Part shown: piece after piece, positions 1-7,704 of the stretch
How the letters are laid out: each line of letters begins with the position of its first letter
Numbering within the stretch: position 1 is the stretch's first letter
NCBI RefSeq assembly: GCF_003367315.1
Contig: NZ_CP031415.1
Span: forward strand, 1,238,001 to 1,302,000
DNA from: Saccharospirillum mangrovi
GTDB taxonomy: Bacteria > Pseudomonadota > Gammaproteobacteria > Pseudomonadales > Natronospirillaceae
Direction: 5' to 3'
Length of the DNA stretch: 64,000 nt
The notes under the pieces: generated by a model
Databases searched by the model: none
Told to the model about the DNA's origin: nothing
What the model saw: only the letters and a program-made list of their open reading frames with translations
Made by a program: the position numbers and the translations under genes

Positions 1-101
1 CGGCTGAGGATGGCTTCCAGTCGCTGCGGCGATTCCGGATGACCTTCGCCCATGTCATGCAGTTGGCAAACCGGATGATGGATGAGCGCTGTTCGAGTCA
101 T
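1..101 (-). CDS. Histone-deacetylase family protein (AcuC/HdaH-like), 5' end only
   Basis: Only the first 33 codons lie in the window; the gene runs off the left edge. The reverse strand starts with ATG at 101 and reads MTRTALIHHPVCQLHDMG followed by EGHPESPQRLEAILS. The H-x2-G-x-GHPE-x-P-x-R-L pattern is the N-terminal signature of bacterial zinc-dependent HDAC-like amidohydrolases. These remove acetyl groups from lysines, polyamines or other small substrates. It is divergent from the lysine acetyltransferase at 175 with only 73 bases between the two start codons, so the pair may share regulation and act oppositely. Substrate cannot be judged from this fragment. Confidence 0.8.
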   Translation of the reverse strand, partial: MTRTALIHHPVCQLHDMGEGHPESPQRLEAILS

Positions 102-174
102 GCGGACGGTCCATTGAAAGGCAAGGCAGTATAAGGCTAGTCTTGTCGCGATTCATCCCGACTTTGGTGGTACC

Positions 175-2844
175 GTGCCCGACCTCAGTGCCTTTTTCCA
201 GCCCAAAAGTGTTGCGGTTTTGGGTGCCTCAGAACGACCCGGCAGCATGGGCGCAGTGGTCACCACCAACTTGAAAGACGCCGGTTTTGAAGGCCGCATT
301 TATGGCGTCAATCTCAAAGACTACGACCGCGTTTTCGGCTTTCCCTGTTACCGCTATGTGCGGCAAATTCCCGATCCGGTCGATCTGGCGCTGATTTGCC
401 TGCCGCCGGAAACCATTTTGCGTGTGCTGCCGCAACTCGGTCGCAAAGGCATTAAGGCGGCCATCATTCTGACCGGCGGTCTGTCGCGGCGTCTGGCGGT
501 GGAGCAAAAACGGCGTAACCAACGCATTGAGGAGTTGGCGCGCGAGCTGAACATCCGCATCCTGGGGCCGCATTGCTTGGGCGTTTTGGTGCCGGACGCC
601 AAACTCAACGCCAGTTTTGCGCATTTGAACGCCGAACCGGGCCGGTCGGCCTACGTCGGGCATTCGGCGGCCCTGGGTTCGGCCTTGCTGGATTGGGCCG
701 GCGCGCGCGGCATTGGCTTCTCACACTTTCTGACCGCCGGTTCCAGCGCTGATCTGCGCATCTCCGACATCGTCGACCATCTGTCCACCGACCGCCGCGT
801 GCGCGCCATCCTGATTCACCTGGAACACATTCGCGACGCCAACCGTTTGTTGATCGCCATGCGTGCGGCCGCCCGCTCGAAAAAAGTGCTGGCGATCCGC
901 ACTCAGGTGCAGGACAAACTGCCGCCGGGCCTGATTGACCGGCGCGCCGTCGATGACGAATTTTTCGCCCGTGCCGGGGTGTTGCAGGTTGATAGCGTCG
1001 ATGGCTTGTTCAGCGGTCTGGAAGTGCTGTCGCGGGCGCGGCCACTGCATCGGCCCAATCTGGCGATTGTCAGCAACGGACTCGGCCCGGCGATGCTGGC
1101 GCGCCAGCAGTTGCAGACGCTGGGCGGTGAATTGGCACCAGTCGGCACCGCCAGCGAGCGGTTGACGGATCTTTGGTACGCCGATGAAACCGGCTACAAC
1201 CCGGCCATTCTGCCCGCCAACGCCAGTGGCGACGATTACGTGCGGGTGCTGAGTGAATTGGAAAAGGAACACGCCATCGGCGGCATTCTGGTGGTGCATG
1301 GCCCGAACCGACGTTCCGACCCGACCGAAGTCGCCAAGAAACTACTGCCTTGGGTAAAGCGCAGCCGGCGCCTGGTGCTGACCTGTTTCCTCGGCGGCGT
1401 CAGCATTGGTAAGGCGCGGCAGGCGTTTGATGCGGCGGGTCTGCTGAATTTCGATTCGCCCAACGACGCCGTCGAGGCGTTTTTCACGCTGGCCAAACAC
1501 GAAATGGCGCAAGAGCGGCTGCGTGAAACGCCAACCTCCATGGCGCTCGGTTTCCAGCCGGATCGCGATCAGGCGTTGCAATTGTTCCGTCAGGCCGAAG
1601 AGCAAAAGCGCCGCTATTTCACCTGGGCTGAAGCGCGCATGTTGATGCGGCTTTATGGGTTCCAGATGGTCGATTCAACCTTTGGGGTCGACTTCGATCG
1701 GGTGCTGGAACGATTGACGCATCGCTATTTCCCGGCGTCGTTGCGCCTGGTGCACGAGGCCTACTGTTATCCGTTTGCCTACAACGAAACACCAGCGGAG
1801 CGTTGGCGCGGCGTGCGCATCGAACTGAATTCGCCGGAGGAACTGCGTCAGGCACGCGACGAACTGGAAGCCGAGAAAGCCGAGCGTTTCCCCAACAGCC
1901 GCACCCTTGGCTGGGGTGTGCAGCCGATGCGACGCAAGATCGATCACCTGCAATTCAGCTTGGGCATGACGCGCGATGAATCCTACGGGCCGTTGATTCT
2001 GTTTGGCGAAGGCGGTTCCCGCGCCGATATGCTGGCTGATCGTCAGGTAGCGCTGCCGCCGCTGAACGCCAGCCTGGCGCGCCAGATGATTTTGCGTTCG
2101 CACGGCTATCAGGTATTGGCGGAACGTTCAGACCATCTGGAGAAAGATTTAGCACGGCTGACCCGAGCCTTGAAACGGCTGTCGCAAATGGTGATCGATC
2201 TGCCCGAACTGGCCGGTCTGGAAGTCAATATTCTGCTGCAACCGGGCGAGGAATTGCTGGTGTTGGGCGTCGCGGCCTGCCGTGGGCCGGCGCAACGCCC
2301 GGCGTTGAATCCGTACCCGAGCGAACTGGTCGAGCGCATCAAACTGAAAGATGAACGTTCCATTCTGATCCGGCCAATTCGCGGCGAAGACGAACCTCAG
2401 CTCAAGGCGTTTTATGGCGGCTTTGACGCCGACGCCTTGCGCTTGCGCTTTTTCGGCAGCCGGCTGAATTTCGAACACCGGGAACTCGCGACGTTATGCC
2501 AGATCGATTACCGCCGCGAAATGGTGTTTGTGGCGCTGTCAGAAGGCGCAATCGTTGGTGAAATGCGGCTCTGGACCGATGTGAACACCAACGAACTGGA
2601 ATTCGCCATCATGGTTTTGCCGGCGTTTCAGGGCACAGGCCTGGCCGGTCAACTGATGCGCAAGACGCTGGAATATGGCCGTGCTCAAGGCGTCGATCAA
2701 ATCGTGGCTGACGTCCTGGCGGAGAACCAGCCGATGCTCGGACTGGGCAAACGTTTCGGATTTCGCGTCGAACCGGACGAAGAGGGCGTGGTTCGGTTAC
2801 GCTTGTCGCTCCAATCGGTTAAGGAACCTGTCCGTGCTGTATGA
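175..2844 (+). CDS. pat: Protein lysine acetyltransferase, Pat/PatZ type (NDP-forming acyl-CoA synthetase-like + GNAT)
   Basis: An 889-residue protein matching the two-part architecture of PatZ (YfiQ/Pka). Residues about 1-700 resemble ADP-forming acetyl-CoA synthetase, with a CoA-binding Rossmann start (SVAVLGASERPGSMG), a succinyl-CoA-ligase-like middle and an ATP-grasp-like region. Residues about 725-875 form a GNAT domain with the acetyl-CoA loop QGTGLAG. In characterised relatives the GNAT part acetylates lysines on acetyl-CoA synthetase and other enzymes, and the large domain is regulatory. The start is GTG at 175 with a weak GGTGG upstream. It is divergent from an HDAC-like gene and overlaps nudC by 11 bases, suggesting translational coupling. 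Confidence 0.85.
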   Translation: MPDLSAFFQPKSVAVLGASERPGSMGAVVTTNLKDAGFEGRIYGVNLKDYDRVFGFPCYRYVRQIPDPVDLALICLPPETILRVLPQLGRKGIKAAIILTGGLSRRLAVEQKRRNQRIEELARELNIRILGPHCLGVLVPDAKLNASFAHLNAEPGRSAYVGHSAALGSALLDWAGARGIGFSHFLTAGSSADLRISDIVDHLSTDRRVRAILIHLEHIRDANRLLIAMRAAARSKKVLAIRTQVQDKLPPGLIDRRAVDDEFFARAGVLQVDSVDGLFSGLEVLSRARPLHRPNLAIVSNGLGPAMLARQQLQTLGGELAPVGTASERLTDLWYADETGYNPAILPANASGDDYVRVLSELEKEHAIGGILVVHGPNRRSDPTEVAKKLLPWVKRSRRLVLTCFLGGVSIGKARQAFDAAGLLNFDSPNDAVEAFFTLAKHEMAQERLRETPTSMALGFQPDRDQALQLFRQAEEQKRRYFTWAEARMLMRLYGFQMVDSTFGVDFDRVLERLTHRYFPASLRLVHEAYCYPFAYNETPAERWRGVRIELNSPEELRQARDELEAEKAERFPNSRTLGWGVQPMRRKIDHLQFSLGMTRDESYGPLILFGEGGSRADMLADRQVALPPLNASLARQMILRSHGYQVLAERSDHLEKDLARLTRALKRLSQMVIDLPELAGLEVNILLQPGEELLVLGVAACRGPAQRPALNPYPSELVERIKLKDERSILIRPIRGEDEPQLKAFYGGFDADALRLRFFGSRLNFEHRELATLCQIDYRREMVFVALSEGAIVGEMRLWTDVNTNELEFAIMVLPAFQGTGLAGQLMRKTLEYGRAQGVDQIVADVLAENQPMLGLGKRFGFRVEPDEEGVVRLRLSLQSVKEPVRAV

Positions 2845-3646
2845 ACTTGGCAACCATCGCATTGAATTACCGGGCCAGGCGCCGAAATCGACCCCCGACG
2901 ATCGCCTGTTGCTGTGGCAGGACGGCGAATTGGTCAGCCCGGATGACGACTGGGTGCAACGCCGTTCCGATTGGTCCAGCGATGCGTTAGTGGACGAGGA
3001 ATTCATCGGCCTGCTCGACGGCCATGCCTATTACACCGCCCAACTGAACGGCGCCCAAGACTTTCCCCGACTGGGTTTGCGAGACATCGGTCTGCGCAGC
3101 GAAACCGCTTTTATGTTGGCAGCGCGCGCCCGTGGTTTGCTCGACTGGCGGCGTCAGCATCGGTTTTGCGGCCAATGCGGCCAGCCGACGCAGGCGATGA
3201 CCGGTGAATCGGCCATGGTTTGCGAACCCTGCCAATTGCGGTTTTATCCGCGCGTCAGCCCCTGTGTGATTGTGTTAATCACCCGCGGGCCGGAAGTGTT
3301 GCTGGCGCAGGGCACGCGCCATCGCAGTGCGAATTGGTACAGCACGCTGGCGGGGTTTGTGGAAACCGGCGAATCGTTGGAGCAGGCGGTGCACCGCGAA
3401 ATCCGCGAGGAAGTTGGGGTGGAAGTGACCAATCTGCGCTACCAAGGCAGCCAGACCTGGCCGTTTCCGCATCAATTAATGCTGGGCTTTTGGGCCGACT
3501 ACGCTGGCGGCGACATTCGCCCGGAGCCGGGTGAAATCGCCGATGCGCGCTGGTTCCATCTCGATGAACTGCCCGAGTTCCCGCCCAGCTTCTCCATTGC
3601 CGGCTATATGATCGATTCTTACCGACGGTTCTGGGCGTCCGCCTGA
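2834..3646 (+). CDS. nudC: NAD(+) diphosphatase / RNA deNADding hydrolase
   Basis: A 270-residue NudC. The zinc ribbon is CGQCG...CEPC (residues about 111-130). It is followed by the Nudix box GFVETGESLEQAVHREIREE and then SQTWPFPHQLM, the NudC-specific motif normally SQPWPFP, here with one Pro to Thr change. NudC hydrolyses NADH to NMNH and AMP and removes NAD caps from RNA. I chose the GTG at 2834 because it gives the usual family length (E. coli 257 residues) and an N-terminus beginning LYELGNHRIELPG. It overlaps the pat stop codon, so the two are probably co-translated. The 3' end overlaps a small minus-strand ORF. Confidence 0.93.
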   Translation: MLYELGNHRIELPGQAPKSTPDDRLLLWQDGELVSPDDDWVQRRSDWSSDALVDEEFIGLLDGHAYYTAQLNGAQDFPRLGLRDIGLRSETAFMLAARARGLLDWRRQHRFCGQCGQPTQAMTGESAMVCEPCQLRFYPRVSPCVIVLITRGPEVLLAQGTRHRSANWYSTLAGFVETGESLEQAVHREIREEVGVEVTNLRYQGSQTWPFPHQLMLGFWADYAGGDIRPEPGEIADARWFHLDELPEFPPSFSIAGYMIDSYRRFWASA

Positions 3647-3762
3647 GCGTTTTGCGGATGCGCGTGAATGTCCTGGCGGACAAACCAGGCGATGCCGCCA
3701 AAAAACGCGAAGATCAAACCGACAGTGAGCAGACCGGCGATAACAACAGTGTCGAAATACAT
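3619..3762 (-). CDS. Small single-pass membrane protein (47 aa), predicted FNR-controlled
   Basis: A short reading frame of 48 codons. It encodes MYFDTVVIAGLLTVGLIFAF followed by FGGIAWFVRQDIHAHPQNAQ and a polar tail, i.e. one transmembrane helix (about residues 6-29) and a short charged C-terminus. AGGGG lies about 11 bases before the ATG. The upstream region holds two FNR boxes and a -10 element in activating geometry (listed separately), and the regulator gene anr lies directly behind them. This resembles small subunits or assembly factors of terminal oxidases in size, but it is not CcoQ or CcoS, which are elsewhere in the window. I do not recognise a family. It overlaps the nudC 3' end by 28 bases on the opposite strand. 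Confidence 0.65.
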   Translation of the reverse strand: MYFDTVVIAGLLTVGLIFAFFGGIAWFVRQDIHAHPQNAQADAQNRR

Positions 3763-3795
3763 GGTTGGTAACCCCTTGGACTGGAGGATGCGTTC

Positions 3796-3836
3796 AGTCT
3801 AGGGGCGGGGCGGGATTCGGATTTGACCTGGATCAA
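3796..3836 (-). promoter_or_regulatory. FNR/ANR-dependent promoter of the small membrane ORF
   Basis: TTGACCTGGATCAA at 3823-3836 matches the FNR consensus TTGAY-N4-ATCAA. On the minus strand a -10-like TAGACT lies at 3796-3801, its centre 31 bases from the box centre. That is the class II spacing (box centred near -41.5). Predicted transcription start is near 3789, about 27 bases before the ATG at 3762. Confidence 0.7.
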
Positions 3837-3854
3837 GGCAGTAAGGTCTGCCGA

Positions 3855-3868
3855 TTGATCCAGATCAA
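3855..3868. promoter_or_regulatory. Second, perfect FNR/ANR box
   Basis: TTGATCCAGATCAA is a perfect match to TTGAT-N4-ATCAA and is fully symmetric in its half-sites. Its centre is 32 bases from that of the first box, about three helical turns. It begins right after the anr stop codon. It may strengthen activation of the small ORF or limit it at high active-Anr levels. Confidence 0.75.
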
Positions 3869-3869
3869 T

Positions 3870-4610
3870 TCAGGCGCTGATGCCGAGTTCGAGGCGTTCG
3901 CAATCGGCCAGGGACGCCATCTGGGTCAGGGCGGTTAAATCGACGATTTCGATGTCGCGCGCGCTGTTGCTGTCGGCCAGAATGCCCTGGCGCTGGAAGC
4001 GGGTGAACACGCGGCTCACAGTCTCTACCGCCATGCCCAGATAGTTGGCGATGTCCGAACGCGCCATGGTCAGGCGGAACTGGGTGCCCGAATAACCACG
4101 CCGGCGGAAACGCGCCGCCAGGTTCAACAGGAAAGAGGCGATGCGCTCTTCCGCGCTTTTCTTGCTCAGCAGCAACATCATTTGCTGATCTTCACGCAGT
4201 TCACGGCCCATCAACCTCAGCAACTGACGCCGCAGTTCAGGCAACTGGCCCGACAGGGCATCAAGTCGATCCACCGGAATTTCGCACACGTTGGTGGTTT
4301 CCAGCGCCCGTGCAGAGGCGGGGTAGACGGGAGAGTCATAGGCGTCCAGACCGACCAGTTCGCTGGCCAGATGGAAGCCCGTGATCTGCTCGTCGCCGTC
4401 CTGAGTCAGGGTGTAGGTTTTCACCGTGCCGGTGCGCACGGCAAAGACGGAATCGAAGGGTTCGCCCTGGGCGAACAGGAGTTCCCCTTTTTTGATCGGC
4501 CGACCGCGCCGGATGATGGCATCCAGCTTGTCCATTTCACTGGTATCCAGTGACAACGGCAGGCACAAAGGGTGCAAACTGCAATTGCTGCAGTGAGTGG
4601 TCAACGACAT
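3870..4610 (-). CDS. anr: Oxygen-sensing Crp/FNR-family regulator (Anr/FNR)
   Basis: A 246-residue FNR orthologue. N-terminal cysteines C-x2-C-x5-C (HCSNCSLHPLC) plus a later cysteine in TTNVCEIPVDRL are the ligands of the oxygen-labile 4Fe-4S cluster. A cyclic-nucleotide-binding-like beta-roll follows. The C-terminal winged helix has the recognition sequence ETVSRVFTRFQ, whose E-x2-SR reads TTGAT half-sites. The longer frame begins at 4670, but ATG at 4610 is preceded by GGAG and gives the normal length. It probably activates ccoN and the small ORF downstream of it, both of which carry FNR boxes. It lies 113 bases behind ttcA. Confidence 0.95.
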   Translation of the reverse strand: MSLTTHCSNCSLHPLCLPLSLDTSEMDKLDAIIRRGRPIKKGELLFAQGEPFDSVFAVRTGTVKTYTLTQDGDEQITGFHLASELVGLDAYDSPVYPASARALETTNVCEIPVDRLDALSGQLPELRRQLLRLMGRELREDQQMMLLLSKKSAEERIASFLLNLAARFRRRGYSGTQFRLTMARSDIANYLGMAVETVSRVFTRFQRQGILADSNSARDIEIVDLTALTQMASLADCERLELGISA

Positions 4611-4723
4611 CACGAATCTCCCGTCCAAGGGCTGGCAGCCAGCGTTCTCCAACCACGGTAAAACGCCCACTGTTCTGTGTTCGCCATCTTAGCCGAATCG
4701 ACCGGTCTGTACAGGCTTGGGGT

Positions 4724-5632
4724 CTATTCGTCGGTCAGTTCGTCGGTGTCCGGTACCCAGGTATTGACGCGGGTTTGTGCCATCGGACTGAACTCGCCGC
4801 CGTCGCTGACTGGCGCCAACGGGATGCCGATGGCCTGCATTGACAGGAAATCGAATTGTTGACGGTCCGCCAGTTGGGACGGTGCGATGTTCTGGATGGA
4901 CCGGAAGATGTTTTCAACGCGGCCCGGATGCTGTTTTTCCCAGTCGCGCAACATGCCTTTAATCGCCTGGCGTTGCAGGTTGTCCTGCGAGCCGCACAGG
5001 TTGCACGGGATGATCGGGAATTCGCGCGCCTGGGCGTATTGCTCGATGTCGTCTTCGCGGCAATAGGCCAACGGCCGGATCAGAATGTTGGTGCCGCTGT
5101 CGGACAACAACTTAGGCGGCATGGCTTTGAGTTTGCCGCCGTAAAACATGTTCAAAAACAGCGTTTCCAGAATGTCGTCGCGATGATGGCCGAGCGCGAC
5201 CTTGGTCGCGCCGATCTGGTCGGCAAAGGCGTAAAGCGTGCCGCGACGCAGCCGTGAGCAGATACCGCAGGTGGTTTTGCCCTCGGGCACCATGTCCTGA
5301 ACGATGCTGTAAGTGTCGCGCTCCAGGATGTGGTACGGCACGCCCAGGTTTTTCAGGTAATTGGGCAGAATGTCTTCCGGGAAGCCGGGTTGTTTCTGGT
5401 CCAGATTGACCGCCACCAGTTTGAAATCGACCGGCGCGCTGCGTTGCAAATTCATCAGGATGTCGAGCAGGGTGTAGGAATCTTTGCCGCCAGAGAGGCA
5501 CACCATGACGGTGTCGCCTTCTTCGATCATGTTGAAATCGGCAATGGCGCGACCGGTTTCGCGGCGCAGCCGTTTTTGCAGTTTGTTGAATTCGGTACGC
5601 GATTTCTTTTCGGCAATGCTCTGGACAGTCAT
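4724..5632 (-). CDS. ttcA: tRNA 2-thiocytidine(32) synthetase TtcA
   Basis: A 302-residue TtcA, which thiolates cytidine 32 of certain tRNAs using ATP and an Fe-S cluster. Visible are the PP-loop SGGKDS (about residues 46-51), the C-x2-C pair in [12 protein letters not shown] and the later CNLCGSQ. The start is ATG at 5632, giving [19 protein letters not shown]. The C-terminus carries about 25 acidic residues after the core. It sits upstream of anr on the same strand, a ttcA-fnr neighbourhood also found in enterobacteria. Confidence 0.95.
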   Translation of the reverse strand: MTVQSIAEKKSRTEFNKLQKRLRRETGRAIADFNMIEEGDTVMVCLSGGKDSYTLLDILMNLQRSAPVDFKLVAVNLDQKQPGFPEDILPNYLKNLGVPYHILERDTYSIVQDMVPEGKTTCGICSRLRRGTLYAFADQIGATKVALGHHRDDILETLFLNMFYGGKLKAMPPKLLSDSGTNILIRPLAYCREDDIEQYAQAREFPIIPCNLCGSQDNLQRQAIKGMLRDWEKQHPGRVENIFRSIQNIAPSQLADRQQFDFLSMQAIGIPLAPVSDGGEFSPMAQTRVNTWVPDTDELTDE

Positions 5633-5705
5633 GGTGTTCTGGACGGCTGGGGGTCGGGCGCGTGTTCTACCACCTCAGCCGCCGAACAACAAGCCCCGGC
5701 CGGTG

Positions 5706-6173
5706 TCAGGCCGCTAGGCGCGAGGGTTGCGGGTGGTAGGCGCGACGGAAAACGGCGTCGTCGACGCGATGGCCGCGGTGACAGGCTTGCTGCCACAAAG
5801 CGACCGCCTCGTCGCTGTTCAGCAATGGCAACGGGCCGTCGGCGTGAAAACGCGCATTAAGCGCAGCCAGCGCCGTTGCATAGCCCCAGTTCAGGCTCAG
5901 CTCGCGATGTGGATCGGCCAGAAAACAGCGTTGGCTGGCGAGACCGCGAATGCGGCAGGCCAGATCCGGCCATTGGGCAATGTAGTCGTCCCAGACGTGT
6001 TGATGTTGGCGGGCCGTCATACCGAACGGGCCGAAGCGGTTGTCGCTGCGGCGCGGTCGTTCCGCCTGCGCCACGGCATCCAACCAGGCGGGCAGGCCGG
6101 CATCCGGCAATTGTGCGCATTGCAATGCAGGCTCAATAACGGCTTGTTTCAGATCGAGACAATACGGATTCAT
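5706..6173 (-). CDS. Hypothetical protein, about 155 aa
   Basis: A soluble protein without signal peptide or membrane helix that I cannot assign to a family. It has a central aromatic and arginine-rich block: FGPFGMTARQHQHVWDDYIA, then RIRGLASQRC and a NWGYATALAAL helix. The C-terminal part is short and basic. A GTG at 6182 is possible, but AGAGAGG lies about 7 bases before the ATG at 6173, so I prefer the ATG. It stands between ttcA and a ChaC-like gene, all on the minus strand; codon use is like its neighbours. Confidence 0.55.
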   Translation of the reverse strand: MNPYCLDLKQAVIEPALQCAQLPDAGLPAWLDAVAQAERPRRSDNRFGPFGMTARQHQHVWDDYIAQWPDLACRIRGLASQRCFLADPHRELSLNWGYATALAALNARFHADGPLPLLNSDEAVALWQQACHRGHRVDDAVFRRAYHPQPSRLAA

Positions 6174-6287
6174 AACGGACACCTCTCTAGCTCGAGCTCA
6201 GCCTGATACGGTTGGACTGAACTCGGCCTGAATCATCTCCGGCGCACCTATCTGGGTTAGCGGCCGCCATTTTCAAGGCTGTAGCGA

Positions 6288-6884
6288 TTAATCGACAGGC
6301 AGTGACTGCCGCTGGGTCAGGAGGTGTGGCAGTTCGTCTGTCAGCAAGGCATCGACCTGAATCGCCAGGCGGGGTTCGTTCATCGCACGCGGATAGAGCG
6401 GCGCTGAACGGTCATCGCACAGATGTTGCCAGGGGCCGGTGGTGTGCAGAAAACGCCGTGCGAAGGCGTCGCCGTAACTCAGACAACCGTTGAGGATGAC
6501 GTCGAGATAGCTTTGCAGAATGGGGGCCTCGGGCTGTGGTGTGGCGCTGGAATCGCCGACGTAGGACCACAGGGGTAATTCGATGGGCAACGGCTGGCTG
6601 TCGAGCGAGCGTACGGCGGACCAGTCGATGCGGTGTCGGTCGTAGCCGCGTTCGCGTTCATCAAAGCGGGCCAGATTGGCGTCGTCGACCACAAAAACCA
6701 CGCCGTTGCAGTGGCTGTTGGGGTTCAGATGCGCGCCGACAGCGGTGCCGCGATAGTCCGGCACCTGCACTGACCAGCGCCGCTCGATGCCGGCGATTTC
6801 TACCGCCAGCGCCGGCCCACCCACGCCGGTGCGGCGTCGGCTGTCGGCGCAAATCAGGCTGCCGTAACCAAAGATCGCCTGCAT
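6288..6884 (-). CDS. Gamma-glutamylcyclotransferase-like (ChaC/GGCT fold) protein
   Basis: A 198-residue protein with the GGCT-fold start FGYGSLI, which binds the gamma-glutamyl substrate. An acidic stretch DERERGYDRHRI supplies the likely catalytic glutamate in this superfamily. Relatives release 5-oxoproline from gamma-glutamyl compounds, and ChaC proteins degrade glutathione. The middle segment (SHCNGVVFVVDDANLARFDE) fits the family. It follows the UreH-like gene by 3 bases on the same strand, so it is probably the last gene of the cco accessory operon. The exact substrate is not predictable. Confidence 0.7.
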   Translation of the reverse strand: MQAIFGYGSLICADSRRRTGVGGPALAVEIAGIERRWSVQVPDYRGTAVGAHLNPNSHCNGVVFVVDDANLARFDERERGYDRHRIDWSAVRSLDSQPLPIELPLWSYVGDSSATPQPEAPILQSYLDVILNGCLSYGDAFARRFLHTTGPWQHLCDDRSAPLYPRAMNEPRLAIQVDALLTDELPHLLTQRQSLPVD

Positions 6885-6887
6885 CGG

Positions 6888-7529
6888 TTACAGCATTCGA
6901 CTGGCGTTGACGATCAGCCAGACCGCGAACAGCAACAACAAAGCGCCGATCACGGCTCGGGTTGCCGGGCGTCGCAACCAGCCGTTCAACTGTTGGCTGA
7001 AGGCGCCGGTCGCCAGCATGGCGGGCAACGTGCCAACGCCAAAGGCGAGCATCAGCGCGCCGCTGCGAACCGCATCGGCTTGCGTCGCTGCGTAACCGAG
7101 TGCGGTATAGACCAGCCCGCACGGCAATAAACCCCACACCAGCCCGACCGGATACGCCTGTAACGGGTGCCGCAGCGGCAGCCAGCGCCGGGCCAGTGGC
7201 TGCAACCGTCGCCACAGCGGCAGGGCGAGTTTTTCCAGTTGGGTGATCCAGGGTTTGATGTTCAGGTAGTAGAGCGCGATCAGTACCAGCACCACCGCCG
7301 CCAGCAAGCGCAGCACCGGCGTGGCGCCGGGTGGCAGCCAATGCAGGCCGGCGCCGATCAGCAAACCTAAGAACCCGTAAGTGGAAATGCGGCCCAGGTT
7401 GTAGATCAGTAAGGTGCCGACACCGCGGCTGTGCAAACCCAGCGCGAGGGTGACACCGCCGCACATGCCCAGGCAGTGGCCGGCCGAGATCAAACCGATC
7501 AGCGCCGCTGAGAGCAGATCAGCGGTCAC
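6888..7529 (-). CDS. UreH/TauE-SafE-like membrane protein of the cbb3 assembly cluster
   Basis: A 213-residue protein with about six hydrophobic helices. Its N-terminal motif SAGHCLGMCGGVTLALG (H-C-x2-MC-GG) is typical of the DsbD/UreH-type transmembrane family often placed after ccoS. These are annotated as sulfite exporter or heavy-metal transport-like proteins and are suspected to act in copper or thiol handling for the oxidase. Its start overlaps the ccoS 3' end by 11 bases, arguing for co-expression with ccoGHIS. The cysteine pair in the first helix is the key visible feature; the transported species is unknown. Confidence 0.75.
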   Translation of the reverse strand: MTADLLSAALIGLISAGHCLGMCGGVTLALGLHSRGVGTLLIYNLGRISTYGFLGLLIGAGLHWLPPGATPVLRLLAAVVLVLIALYYLNIKPWITQLEKLALPLWRRLQPLARRWLPLRHPLQAYPVGLVWGLLPCGLVYTALGYAATQADAVRSGALMLAFGVGTLPAMLATGAFSQQLNGWLRRPATRAVIGALLLLFAVWLIVNASRML

Positions 7530-7701
7530 GTTTGGATTTGTGGTCGTTGGGAATCATGTCGTCATCGTCATCAAAGAGGATGCGATGAGCCGGGCTGTCC
7601 AGGTCGTCGTATTGACCGGAGCGGACGGTCCACCAGAACAGGCCGCCGCCGATCAACAACAGCAGGGCCGATACGGGCAGTAATAAACGCAGAATATCCA
7701 T
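7519..7701 (-). CDS. ccoS: cbb3-type oxidase assembly protein CcoS
   Basis: A 60-residue protein with one N-terminal helix (LLLPVSALLLLIGGGLFWWT) followed by the CcoS signature SGQYDDLDSPAHRILFDDD. CcoS is needed for cofactor (haem and copper) insertion into CcoN. Length is usual for the family. It follows ccoI by 3 bases and overlaps the next gene, so the gene order ccoG-H-I-S is kept. Confidence 0.92.
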   Translation of the reverse strand: MDILRLLLPVSALLLLIGGGLFWWTVRSGQYDDLDSPAHRILFDDDDDMIPNDHKSKRDR

Positions 7702-7704
7702 GGT

